Part shown: piece after piece, positions 43,874-54,476 of the stretch | Position numbering within the stretch: position 1 is the first letter of the stretch | Layout: each line of letters begins with the position of its first letter | NCBI RefSeq assembly: GCF_036245865.1 | Contig: NZ_BTTW01000007.1 | Location: 1-64,000, forward strand | Length of the DNA stretch: 64,000 bases | Source: Corallococcus caeni | GTDB taxonomy: Bacteria; Myxococcota; Myxococcia; Myxococcales; Myxococcaceae | Direction: 5' to 3' | Notes under the pieces: model-generated | Seen by the model: only the letters and a program-made list of their open reading frames with translations | What the model was told of the DNA's origin: nothing | Databases searched by the model: none | Program-made: the position numbers and the translations under genes

Positions 43874-44962
43874 TTAGGCCGGGGCCAGCAGCAGCAGGTG
43901 CCGGGGGTGGTACACCTCCCACAGCACCGTCCCCTTCTGGAGGGGGTTGTAGGGCTGGAGGGCCAGGAGGACCTTCTCGCACCACTCCTCCGGCAGCGCC
44001 CCTTCACCGTGGAAGGCGCCCACCAGCGCGCCGGTGACGGAGGCGTGCACCTCCGTGTCGCCGCCCCGGTGGATGACGTCCAGGAGCGCGGCCTCCGCCG
44101 TGGGCACGTGGAGCAGCTCCCAGAAGGCCAGCCGGAACGCGGCACGCACCGCGTTATTGCCGGGCCGGTGCATGTGCAGCTCCGGGCCGTAGAGCTGCGG
44201 GTCGTCCTTGGCCGCCAGGGCCAGGTCCTCGCGCAGGAGGCCCGCGGCCTGGGACACCTCCTGGACGTAGTCCTTCTCCTGCTTCCCCAGGGCGGCGGCC
44301 GCCAGGGAGATGCCCACCTCCGCGGCCGGCAGCAGGTCCTCGGCCTTCAGGTTCGGCCCTCCCGTCACCGCCTTGGCGATGGCGGCGCACAGCCCCGCGC
44401 TGGCCAGCTGGCTGCGCGGGTCGAAGTGGGTGAGGGCGGTGTCCTCCAGCGCGGCCCTGGCCAGGGCGAAGGAGTCCTTCGCCAGGACCACGCCCAGGGG
44501 CACCACGCGGGGCAGGGCGCCCGCGGGGGCCAGGCGGCGGAAGTTCTTCTGCCAGACGCGCTTGCCGGCGTCCTTCAGCTGGGGCGTGGGGCTCGCGTCA
44601 CACTCCTGGAACAGCTCCCGCATGGGCTCGCTGACGGAGATGGCGTGCGGCTGCCACGCCCGGTAGCGCTTGAGCGCGTCCCCTGCGTCATAGCGCTTGA
44701 GGTCGCGCAGGCTCAGGGCCAGCGCCACCGCGAGCTGGGTGGGCTCCGTCACCTGCCCCTTGCGCAGGTCGTGTTGTCCACCGCCGTGCATGCCCTGGTA
44801 CGGCCCCTCGGCGAGCTGGGGGAAGGCCGGTGCGTAGAAGGGCCTTCCTGCGGTGGGCACGGCCAGGGCGTTGCCGATGGCGAGGCCCAGCAGGGCACCC
44901 CGGGCGCGTTGACCGGGAAGCGGGTCGGGGCCCGTGGCGCGGCGCTTGGGAGGAGGAGGCAT
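43874..44962 (-). CDS. ADP-ribosylglycohydrolase-family protein
   Basis: 362 residues from the ATG at 44962 (GTG at 44977 is an alternative). All-helical ARH/DraG fold: N-terminal RARGALLGLAIGNALAVPTAG, where the usual metal Asp of GxAxGDAxG is Asn, and C-terminal HRGGDTEVHASVTGALVGAFHG, where the usual GGDTD is GGDTE. Family members remove ADP-ribose from proteins or nucleic acids using two Mg ions. The two changes at metal-ligand positions leave activity in doubt, though Glu can replace Asp. No partner ADP-ribosyltransferase is nearby. It is divergent from eno across 80 bp. Confidence 0.85.
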   Translation of the reverse strand: MPPPPKRRATGPDPLPGQRARGALLGLAIGNALAVPTAGRPFYAPAFPQLAEGPYQGMHGGGQHDLRKGQVTEPTQLAVALALSLRDLKRYDAGDALKRYRAWQPHAISVSEPMRELFQECDASPTPQLKDAGKRVWQKNFRRLAPAGALPRVVPLGVVLAKDSFALARAALEDTALTHFDPRSQLASAGLCAAIAKAVTGGPNLKAEDLLPAAEVGISLAAAALGKQEKDYVQEVSQAAGLLREDLALAAKDDPQLYGPELHMHRPGNNAVRAAFRLAFWELLHVPTAEAALLDVIHRGGDTEVHASVTGALVGAFHGEGALPEEWCEKVLLALQPYNPLQKGTVLWEVYHPRHLLLLAPA

Positions 44963-45030
44963 TCGGCGGCTGGACACTGTAGCAGGCGGCCCGTGCGAGC
45001 GCGCTTGCCCGTTCCGGCCGTGCCTCGTAG

Positions 45031-47135
<2,105 letters not shown>

Positions 47136-47137
47136 GT

Positions 47138-48064
47138 TTGGGGCCGGGCGGCTCCAGCCGAGCGGGCAGGGCGCTCTGGGTGTTGCTCGCGGCCGCGCTG
47201 TTCAGCGGCTGCGTGGGCACCCAGGCCGCCTCCTCCTCGCAGCTGGACACGGCGGACGCGCGCTCGGTGTCCACGAGTGACGGCAAGCCGCTGTCGTTCG
47301 CGCTGAGGCCCACGCACGAGGAGCCGGAGCTGGTGGCGGTGCGCCACCGCGTGGGCCCGGGCGAGACGATGTACCGCATCGCCAAGACGTACGGCATCAC
47401 GGTGGAGGAGCTGGCGCGGGCCAACGGCATCAAGGATCCGCGCGAGTTGTCCGTGGGCCAGGAGCTGATGATTCCGGGGGAGGAGCCCCCGAAGTACGGC
47501 GACCCGGGGCCGCTGTCCGACGAGGAGCCGGAGCTGGTGCTGTCGAAGCCGGGGCAGGCGCCGGTGTCCACGCCGCGCCGCTCGGTGCCCGCGGTGTCGC
47601 GCCGCGAGGATCCGCCGCGTGCGCGCGTGGTGTCGGGGCGGCCGGGCGCGCCGTCGCGTCCGAGGCTCGCGACGCAGGGGTTGCTCGACTGGCCGTTGAG
47701 AGGCGTGCTGTATGGCCGCTTCGGAAAGAAGGGCAAGGAGCCGCACGACGGCATCGACCTGGCGGCGCCCGCGGGCACGCCCATCAAGACGGCGCAGGAG
47801 GGCACGGTCCTCTACGCGGGCGAGCAGAAGGGCTACGGCCTCATCGTCATCGTGGAGCACGCCCCTCCGCTGATCACCCTCTACGCGCACAACCGCGACC
47901 TGCGCGTGAAGACGGGACAGAAGGTCCGGCGCGGGCAGGTCATCGCCACGGTGGGCGAGTCCGGCCGCACGTCCGGCCCGCACGTGCACTTCGAGGTGCG
48001 CGCGGATGGGAAGCCGGCGGATCCGCTGGAGTACCTGGGCGTGATGCCGTCCGCGTCCGAGTAG
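47138..48064 (+). CDS. LysM-M23 lipoprotein, NlpD-like
   Basis: 308 residues from a TTG at 47138, three bases after the surE stop; this start gives a lipoprotein signal with two Arg and lipobox FSGC (residues 2-26). GTG at 47180 is a weaker alternative. A LysM domain (about 62-108: VRHRVGPGETMYRIAKTYGI) binds peptidoglycan. After a proline-rich linker, an M23 domain (about 185-300) has the zinc motifs HDGIDLAAPAGTPI and HVHFEV, so both HxxxD and HxH are intact. It should be active or act as an amidase activator at the cell wall. It is coupled to surE, as nlpD is in other proteobacteria. Confidence 0.9.
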   Translation: MGPGGSSRAGRALWVLLAAALFSGCVGTQAASSSQLDTADARSVSTSDGKPLSFALRPTHEEPELVAVRHRVGPGETMYRIAKTYGITVEELARANGIKDPRELSVGQELMIPGEEPPKYGDPGPLSDEEPELVLSKPGQAPVSTPRRSVPAVSRREDPPRARVVSGRPGAPSRPRLATQGLLDWPLRGVLYGRFGKKGKEPHDGIDLAAPAGTPIKTAQEGTVLYAGEQKGYGLIVIVEHAPPLITLYAHNRDLRVKTGQKVRRGQVIATVGESGRTSGPHVHFEVRADGKPADPLEYLGVMPSASE

Positions 48065-48093
48065 TCCTCGTTCCGCCGGACACGAGGCGGCGC

Positions 48094-48726
48094 TCAGGGC
48101 TGGACGGCGTAGAGCTGCCCGCGCATCTCTCCGTAGTAGGTATGGGCCTTGGTGTGCAGGTTGAAATAGAGCACGCCCTTGCGCGCGAGCGACTCGAGCC
48201 CGGCCAGCGTCCGCGTCTGGGCCAGGAAGCCCAGCTCCGCCGGACAGCTCTCCGGGAGCCCGGACTTCATGCCCTTCATGTCCTTGACGAAGGTGATGTT
48301 CGCGTTGGTCAGCTCCACCGACCAGCGTCCGTTGGCGAGCGTCTTCGTCAGGTTGCCCGACTCGCCGAAATCCACCACCACGGGACCCAGGACGCCCGGC
48401 GGTCCGCAGTGGATGTGGAACATGAGGATGTCGGCGGGATTGACGCCGGTCATCTCGACCTCGACGTAGGCCCGCGTCAGGTCCTTGGAGAAGCGCAGCA
48501 CCCCATGGCCCCGGGACATGCGCTGCTCCCTCGGCGTCGAGGGCGCGGTGGCCCCCAGGCTCTTCTGCAGGAGCTTGGGCGTTTCGGACTCCTCGCCGGG
48601 CTCCTGGGCGGGGCTGAGGAAGGCTTCATAGACGGTGAAGGTCGTCGCGCCGAGCGCGGGGTCCTTGGCATGGGAGGACAGCGCGCCGAGGGTCAGGACG
48701 AGGGTCAGGGACATGGGGATTCGCAA
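48094..48726 (-). CDS. Exported CHRD-domain protein
   Basis: 210 residues from TTG at 48726, chosen because AGGAG sits 7 nt upstream and it adds an Arg to the signal peptide RIPMSLTLVLTLGALSSHA; ATG 48714 is the alternative. The mature part matches the CHRD fold (chordin-like): RAYVEVEMTGVNPADILMFHIHCGPPGVLGP and YFNLHTKAHTYYGEMRGQLY. Such domains occur in secreted bacterial proteins; the His residues suggest metal binding. The function in bacteria is unclear. It is downstream of the LysR gene on the same strand with a 108-bp gap. Confidence 0.8.
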   Translation of the reverse strand: MRIPMSLTLVLTLGALSSHAKDPALGATTFTVYEAFLSPAQEPGEESETPKLLQKSLGATAPSTPREQRMSRGHGVLRFSKDLTRAYVEVEMTGVNPADILMFHIHCGPPGVLGPVVVDFGESGNLTKTLANGRWSVELTNANITFVKDMKGMKSGLPESCPAELGFLAQTRTLAGLESLARKGVLYFNLHTKAHTYYGEMRGQLYAVQP

Positions 48727-48834
48727 GGCGGACTCCTGCACGAAGGGAACGCCATATGGCGTAGCGTGGACGCCTGCCCCCGGGGATGGCCAAAAGTGGC
48801 CACCCGATGACCGGCTTCGGTCCACGGGCGCGCC

Positions 48835-49719
48835 TCACAGCGGTGCGATGATCCGCCGGATGTGTTCGAGCACCTGCCGGATCTTCGGAAGCTCACTGAG
48901 CGCCTCCGGCACACTCACGCGCAGCGGTTGCTCACGCCCCACGACGTCCGCGAGCACGGGGACCAGTGCCCCCTCCACCTCGCCCGGGTCCGCCAGGTCC
49001 ACGCTGGGAATCAGCCCGATGCCTTGCCCCGCGAGGCAGCACGCCCGAATGAGATGGATGTCCGTGGAGATGAGGGCGGGTTCCACCTGGAACGCGGGGC
49101 CTCGAAGCTGGGGCCACAGGCATGCGTCGCCCCCCGGGCCCTGCCAGGAGAACAGTTCGTGGTTCCGGAGGGCCTCCACGGAGTCTGGCAGACCGCGCTC
49201 ACGCAGGTAGTCCGCGCCTGCCCAGAGGCGCTCGCGAACTCGCAGCACCACCTGGGAGATCCAGGGGCCACGGGGCATGTCCTCCCCGAAGTGCACCGCG
49301 AGGTCCACGTTGTCGAGCGGCTCCCCCAGCGGATGGTCGCTGAAACATGCGTGCACCCGCAGGAGTGGATAGGTGCTCCGCAGCAAGCCGAACAGCGGCG
49401 ACAGCAGGTGTGGCGGAAGGCCCACCGGCAGCACCACGCGCAGGAGCCCCGAGGGGGCCTGCCCGACCTCGCGCAGTGAGGCCACCAGCGCGCGTGTTTC
49501 CTGCATCATCAGCCGGCCGCGACGGGCGAGCACCTCGCCCGCCTCCGTCAACACCACGCCCGTTCGGGTGCTCTTGAGCAGAGGCACTCCCGCGCGCGCC
49601 TCCAGCGCCTCGACGCGACGCCGCAGCGTCGTCCTGGCCACTCCCAGGATGTCCGCCGCGGCCAGGAACGAGCCCGTCTCCGCGACGCCGACAAAGGCAC
49701 GCAACTCTTCCAGGTCCAT
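48835..49719 (-). CDS. LysR-family transcriptional regulator
   Basis: 294 residues. N-terminal winged HTH (DLEELRAFVGVAETGSFLAAADILGVARTTLRRRVEALE) followed by the effector-binding domain (VGLPPHLLSPLFGLLRSTYPLLRVHACFSD, DVDLAVHFGEDMP). Relatives bind next to the gene they control; here the neighbours are the CHRD gene (downstream, same strand) and a PanE-family reductase (upstream, same strand), so no divergent target is evident. Start ATG at 49719. Effector unknown. Confidence 0.92.
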   Translation of the reverse strand: MDLEELRAFVGVAETGSFLAAADILGVARTTLRRRVEALEARAGVPLLKSTRTGVVLTEAGEVLARRGRLMMQETRALVASLREVGQAPSGLLRVVLPVGLPPHLLSPLFGLLRSTYPLLRVHACFSDHPLGEPLDNVDLAVHFGEDMPRGPWISQVVLRVRERLWAGADYLRERGLPDSVEALRNHELFSWQGPGGDACLWPQLRGPAFQVEPALISTDIHLIRACCLAGQGIGLIPSVDLADPGEVEGALVPVLADVVGREQPLRVSVPEALSELPKIRQVLEHIRRIIAPL

Positions 49720-49870
49720 GCGCTCGACACGCCGGAGCGGACCGTCCAGGCCCGCTCCAACGCTCCTCCCGTCGAGCGAGCATCCGCAGGTCGACCCGTG
49801 ACTTGCAAGAAGGGGGGGCTTGGACTGGAGCGGAAGCAGGCCGGGAAGAAGGCGCTGGACGCGCTGACGA

Positions 49871-50881
49871 CTAGGTTTCCCCGGGAGCGGGAGGCGTGGC
49901 GCGGGGCGGGTAGCCTCCTGCGTGGCGGGCGCGCTCGCGCACCAGGGCGAGGATGTTCTCGCAGGTGGGCATGGGCCTGCCCACGAGCTGGCCCAGCTCC
50001 ACGACGGCGCCCAGCAGGGCATCAATCTCCATGGGGCGCCCGCGCTCCAGGTCCTGGAGCATGGACGTCTTGTGCGCGCCGACCTGGGACGCGCCTTGGA
50101 TGCGCTGATCCACGTCGATGAGGAAGCGCGTGCCCAGCGTCTCCGCCACGGCCTGTGCCTCCACCATCATCGCGCGCGCCACGGTGCGCAGGTCCGGCTG
50201 GCGGGCGAGGACGTCGAGCGTCGCGCCGGTGAGCGCCGACAGGGGGTTGAAGGCGAGGTTGCCCCAGAGCTTCACCCAGATTTCATCGCGGATTCGGGGG
50301 CGCACGGGCGACTTGAGCCCGGCCTTCATCATGAGCTGCGAGAGGGCCTGCACGCGCGGGCTCTTGCTGCCGTCCGGTTCGCCCAGCGTCACGCGGTCGT
50401 TGTACGTGTGCACGATGACGCCGGGAGAGACGACCTCCGCGGCCGGGTACACCACCGTGGCGATGACGCGCTCCGGAGGCAGCGTGCGCAGGAGGACGCC
50501 GCCGGGGTCCACGCTCTCGATGTGGCGGCCCTCGTACGGGCCTTCGAGTCCGTGGAAGTACCAGTAGGGCACGCCGTTGATGCCGGTGACGAGCGCCGTC
50601 TCCGGGCCCAGCAGCCGGGCAATCTGCGGCGCGGCGGCGGGCAGGGCGTGGGCCTTGAGCGTGAGGAACACGTAGTCCTGCGGGCCCGCTTCGTCGGGAG
50701 CATCCGTGCAATGCGGATGCACGGTGACCGTCTCGCCGCCGCTGGTGAGCGTGACGCCGTGGGTGCGCATCGCGTCCAGGTGGGCGCCTCTCGCGATGAA
50801 GGTGACGTCCGCGCCGGCCTGGAGCAGCTTGACGCCGAGGAACCCGCCGATGGCGCCCGCGCCGAAGATGGCGATCCTCAT
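49871..50881 (-). CDS. PanE/ApbA-family 2-dehydropantoate 2-reductase
   Basis: 336 residues. NADPH Rossmann motif GAGAIGGFLG at the N-terminus, and the helical C-terminal domain with VKLWGNLAFNPLSALTG and the Lys-Asn-rich active-site region. In pantothenate synthesis PanE reduces 2-dehydropantoate, but the family has many paralogues acting on other 2-oxo acids. Its ATG overlaps the stop of an acyl-CoA ligase by 4 bp, which points to a role in acid or acyl metabolism rather than vitamin synthesis. A final proline-rich stretch (GGYPPRATPPAPGET) is unusual. Confidence 0.88.
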   Translation of the reverse strand: MRIAIFGAGAIGGFLGVKLLQAGADVTFIARGAHLDAMRTHGVTLTSGGETVTVHPHCTDAPDEAGPQDYVFLTLKAHALPAAAPQIARLLGPETALVTGINGVPYWYFHGLEGPYEGRHIESVDPGGVLLRTLPPERVIATVVYPAAEVVSPGVIVHTYNDRVTLGEPDGSKSPRVQALSQLMMKAGLKSPVRPRIRDEIWVKLWGNLAFNPLSALTGATLDVLARQPDLRTVARAMMVEAQAVAETLGTRFLIDVDQRIQGASQVGAHKTSMLQDLERGRPMEIDALLGAVVELGQLVGRPMPTCENILALVRERARHAGGYPPRATPPAPGET

Positions 50882-52407
50882 GACGTGAGCCCCAGCCGCT
50901 CCGCGAGTCCGATGCGCTGCACCTTGCCGGTGGGGCCCTTGGGCAGCTCCGTGAGGAAGACGATGCGGCGGGGCACCTTGAAGTCCGCCATGCGTGACGC
51001 GACGAAGTCACGCAGCTCGCGCTCGGTGGGGTTGTGGCCCTCGCGCGGGACGACGGCGGCGGCCACGTCCTCGCCGAGCTTCGGGTGGGGCAGGGCGAAC
51101 GTCACGGCCTGCTGCACGGCGGGATGATCCAACAGCACGGTGTCCACCTCCAGCGGGCTCACCTTCTCCCCGCCGCGATTGATCAGCTCCTTCAGCCGGC
51201 CGGTGAGGCGCAGGTAGCCCTGCGCATCGAGCGTGCCCTGGTCGCCCGTGCGGAACCACCCGTGGGTGAAGGCACGCGCGTTGGCCTCGGGGTTGTTCAC
51301 GTAGCCGGACATGACGTTGGGGCCCCGGATGACCACCTCGCCCAGCGCACCTGGAGGCAGCAGCGTGCCTGCGTCGTCCATGATGGCGACCTCCGGTCCG
51401 GCGGCGAGCCCCACCGACCCCGCGTACCGGGGACGCGGTGGCAGCGGGTTGGAGGCCATCTGGTGCGCGGCCTCCGTCATGCCGTAGCTCTCGATGACGG
51501 GCACGCCGAAGACGCGCTCCAGCTCCTCCATCACCTGTGGGGGCAGCGATGCGGAGGAGGAGCGGATGAAGCGCAGGCGGTGGTCCTTCAGGCTGTCCGC
51601 GTTGCGGCGGGCACGCTCCAGCAGCGCCTGATGCATGGTGGGGACGGCCGTGTACCAGGTGGGGCGGACCTCCTCGAACCAGGAGAAGAAGCGCAGGGCG
51701 TTGAAGCCCGGCGTGCACACCACGCGGCCTCCGGCGCCAAGGCTGGACAGCACCGCCGCCACGAGCCCGTGGATGTGGAACAGCGGCATGATGTTGAGAC
51801 ACACATCCGTGGGCCCCAGGCCCAGCTGCGCGCCGATGTGCCGCGCCGAGGCGCTGAGGTTCGCCTGCGTCAGCGGAACCTGCTTGGGCCGCGCCGTCGT
51901 GCCCGACGTGTGCAGCACCAGCGCGACGTCGTCCGCGGCGGCGGGCCCGGGACGTTGCGCCCTGCCGGATAACGACGGACTGGCCTTGAGCGTGAAGTGC
52001 CCCGCGGGTCCATCCGGCGTCGGGCTCAGTTCGATGAGTGGGAGGCTCCGTGCGCGCGCGACCTCGCGGGCCGGTCCCTCCGTCCCTTCGAGCACGACGA
52101 GGGCACGGGCCTGGAGGTCCTCCAGGTAGAACGTGAGCTCGTCCGCGCGATAGGCGGGGTTGAGCGGCGCGGTCGTCGCGGCGCTGGCCACGGCGAGGAA
52201 GGCCGCCGCCATCTCCGGCCCGTTGGGTAGCACCAGCGCGATGCGATCACCCTGTCCCAGGCCCCACGCGTTCAACTGCTCGCGGACGCTCGCGGTGAGC
52301 TCCCGCAGCGCGCCATATGTCATGCCCCGCCGGCCGGGCGCACCGAGCGCTACATCCTCCGGCCGTCCGCGTGCGAGCAGTGCTTCGAGGGTGTCCATCC
52401 GCTCCAT
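50878..52407 (-). CDS. Acyl-CoA synthetase/AMP-dependent ligase
   Basis: 509 residues from the ATG at 52407 (GGAG 6 nt upstream; 52467 is a longer alternative). ANL-family enzyme that activates a carboxylic acid as acyl-AMP then acyl-CoA. Core motifs: VLHTSGTTARPKQVPLTQANL, IESYGMTEAAHQMASNP, WFRTGDQGTLDAQGYLRLTG and the Lys-bearing hinge GRLKELINRGGEKVSP, and the C-terminal Lys in PTGKVQRI. It is translationally coupled to the PanE-family reductase. Substrate unknown; oxalyl-CoA or fatty acid ligases are both possible relatives. It is divergent from the SDR gene across 151 bp. Confidence 0.92.
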   Translation of the reverse strand: MERMDTLEALLARGRPEDVALGAPGRRGMTYGALRELTASVREQLNAWGLGQGDRIALVLPNGPEMAAAFLAVASAATTAPLNPAYRADELTFYLEDLQARALVVLEGTEGPAREVARARSLPLIELSPTPDGPAGHFTLKASPSLSGRAQRPGPAAADDVALVLHTSGTTARPKQVPLTQANLSASARHIGAQLGLGPTDVCLNIMPLFHIHGLVAAVLSSLGAGGRVVCTPGFNALRFFSWFEEVRPTWYTAVPTMHQALLERARRNADSLKDHRLRFIRSSSASLPPQVMEELERVFGVPVIESYGMTEAAHQMASNPLPPRPRYAGSVGLAAGPEVAIMDDAGTLLPPGALGEVVIRGPNVMSGYVNNPEANARAFTHGWFRTGDQGTLDAQGYLRLTGRLKELINRGGEKVSPLEVDTVLLDHPAVQQAVTFALPHPKLGEDVAAAVVPREGHNPTERELRDFVASRMADFKVPRRIVFLTELPKGPTGKVQRIGLAERLGLTS

Positions 52408-52558
52408 GCCGGGCTCCACGTCCTCGGGGTTCCCTTGCCGAATATGGCCGTGGATCCTCGTGGGCAACCGCTTTGTGCGCGGGCCGTCCTGCTCCGGGGA
52501 TGGCGCCGGAGCGGGGGCCCTGGCGCTCTGCTATATCGGCGCGTCGGGAGGCTTCACC

Positions 52559-53341
52559 ATGTCGCGGAAAGTGGCGCTCATCACCGGCGCATCGGCGGGA
52601 CTCGGGGTTCAGTTCGCGGAGCAGTTCGCGAAGGATGGGCACGACGTCATCCTCGTGGCGCGCGGCGTGGCGAAGTTGGAGGAGCTGGCTCGCAAGCTGG
52701 AGCAGGCGCACGGGGTGAAGGCGCACGTGCTGCCGGCGGACCTGGGCCAGCCCGCCGCACCCGAGCAGCTCTTCGCGCGCGTGCAGGAGCTGGGGCTCGC
52801 GGTGGACTTCCTCGTCAACAACGCGGGGTTTGGATCCTCCGGACCGTTCCTGGATCAGGACCTGGGGCGCGAGGCGGAGATGGTGGAGGTCAACTGCACC
52901 GCGCTCCTGAAGCTCACGCACCTGTTCGCGAGGCCCATGCGCGAGCGCAAGCAGGGGCGCATCCTCAACATCGCGTCCACGGCGGGCTTCCAGCCGGGGC
53001 CGTACATGGCCACGTACTTCGCGACGAAGGCGTTCGTGCTGTCCTTCACGGAGGCGCTCGCGTTCGAACTGGACGGCACCGGCGTGACCGTGACCTGCCA
53101 CTGCCCGGGTGCCACGAAGACGGAGTTCACCGCGCGCGCGGGCAACGCGGAGTCGCGCCTGTTCAAGCGGTCGGGCGTGGCGGAGGCGCCCGAGGTGGCG
53201 GGCCATGCCTACGCGGCGATGATGAAGGGGGAGGTCCTCTCCATCCACGGCCTCCTCAACCGGCTGGCGGCGTTCTCGCTGCGGTTCAGCCCCCGCGCCG
53301 CGGTGCGTTTCTTCACGGCGAAGCTCAACCAGCAGGCCTGA
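52559..53341 (+). CDS. Short-chain dehydrogenase/reductase
   Basis: 260 residues from the ATG at 52559 (GGGAGG 8 nt upstream). Classical SDR: cofactor motif TGASAGLGVQFAEQFA, NNAGFGSSG, catalytic Ser in NIASTAGFQPG, and YxxxK as YFATK. The Arg after the first strands (ARG) suggests NADPH. Similar to the DltE/YqjQ group that reduces acyl or polyol substrates. It is divergent from the acyl-CoA ligase, 151 bp apart, which may share a regulatory region. Specific substrate unknown. Confidence 0.93.
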   Translation: MSRKVALITGASAGLGVQFAEQFAKDGHDVILVARGVAKLEELARKLEQAHGVKAHVLPADLGQPAAPEQLFARVQELGLAVDFLVNNAGFGSSGPFLDQDLGREAEMVEVNCTALLKLTHLFARPMRERKQGRILNIASTAGFQPGPYMATYFATKAFVLSFTEALAFELDGTGVTVTCHCPGATKTEFTARAGNAESRLFKRSGVAEAPEVAGHAYAAMMKGEVLSIHGLLNRLAAFSLRFSPRAAVRFFTAKLNQQA

Positions 53342-53395
53342 GCGGGCAGGGAAGCGGGCACGGAGCCCCTGGGCGCGGGCCGGGAGGAGGGTAGA

Positions 53396-54460
53396 GTGTC
53401 GAGCGTGTTTCGCCCCCCCTGGCTTCTCCTGACGTGCCTCGTGTCCCTGGCGTCACCTGCCCTCGCGCAGGATGGGACGGCTGTCCCCCCAGTGGTTCCC
53501 GCTCCGTCGCGGACGCCGTTCACGGTGGCCGTGCTGCCCCTGGAGGCGAATGCGGCGGGGAAGGAGGCCGCGCCGGGCATCACGTCGCTCATCGCCGGCC
53601 GGCTCGCGGAGTCGCCCCGGCTGCGCGTGCTGTCCCAGCGTGAGCTCCAGATGAAGGTCGGCGCCGAGCGTCAACAGGAGTTGGTGGGCGACGCCCCTTG
53701 CGAGAAGGGGGACTGCGTCCAGGCTCTGTCCTCGCTGACGGGCGCACGCTACGTCCTCACGGGCCGCCTGGACCGTTTCGGAGGGCAGTACCTCTTCACC
53801 GCGAGCCTCGTGGACACGGAGGACGGCCGCACCCTCGCGCGGCCGCGCGCGGAGGCCTCCGAGGACGGCGAGCTGTTGCGCGCGGTCGTCGCCGTGTCCG
53901 ACGAGCTGAGCGTCGCGCTCGATTCGCCCGGCGAAGTCGTCACCGCCCGGCCGCTGCTGGGCGGCGCGGTCGCGTCGTCGCCGGGGGGCGGGCTGACGCT
54001 GGGGCTGCGCTTCAACAACAGCTTCATCGACAAGCTGGCGTCGTTGAACCCGGGCGTGGACCTGGAGGTGGGGTACTGGTTCCACCCGGAGTGGCAGGGC
54101 TTCGTCCAGGTGGGCTTCACGCTGGTGCGCGCCGGCGGCACCGACGAGGGCAAGGTCAACGTGCTGCCCAGCATCGTGGGGGCACGGCACTACCACCGCC
54201 TGGAGAAGACCCTGCGGCCCTACTGGGGCTTCGGCCTGGGCGTGCAGCTGTCGTTCGGCGACTACGGCATCTTCCAGAACACGGGCCCGCTGCCGTCCGT
54301 GGTGGGCTTCGTGGGGTTGGAGTACCTGCTGGTGGGCCACGTGGCCTTCCAACTGGAGCTGGGGACGAACATCGCGCAGGCAGTGCTGGGGCTCGCCGAC
54401 GACGGCGCGGGCGACGGCCTCAACCTGGATGTCAACGCCGGCATCGCGTACCACTTCTGA
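53396..54460 (+). CDS. Exported protein with CsgG/TolB-like N-domain and beta-barrel-like C-domain
   Basis: 354 residues from GTG at 53396 with signal peptide VFRPPWLLLTCLVSLASPALA. Residues 40-180 have the pattern of CsgG/LpoB-type domains: TVAVLPLEANAAGKE, RVLSQRELQMKVG, a Cys pair in CEKGDC, and ARYVLTGRLDRFGGQYLFTASLVD. Residues 200-354 alternate aromatic strands (GYWFHPEWQGFVQVGFTLV, LRPYWGFGLGVQLSFGDYG) ending in IAYHF, as in outer-membrane beta-barrels. Probably an outer-membrane protein. It is followed 16 bp later by a TPR lipoprotein on the same strand, so the two are likely an envelope operon. Confidence 0.75.
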   Translation: MSSVFRPPWLLLTCLVSLASPALAQDGTAVPPVVPAPSRTPFTVAVLPLEANAAGKEAAPGITSLIAGRLAESPRLRVLSQRELQMKVGAERQQELVGDAPCEKGDCVQALSSLTGARYVLTGRLDRFGGQYLFTASLVDTEDGRTLARPRAEASEDGELLRAVVAVSDELSVALDSPGEVVTARPLLGGAVASSPGGGLTLGLRFNNSFIDKLASLNPGVDLEVGYWFHPEWQGFVQVGFTLVRAGGTDEGKVNVLPSIVGARHYHRLEKTLRPYWGFGLGVQLSFGDYGIFQNTGPLPSVVGFVGLEYLLVGHVAFQLELGTNIAQAVLGLADDGAGDGLNLDVNAGIAYHF

Positions 54461-54476
54461 GTCTTCCGGAGCCTTT

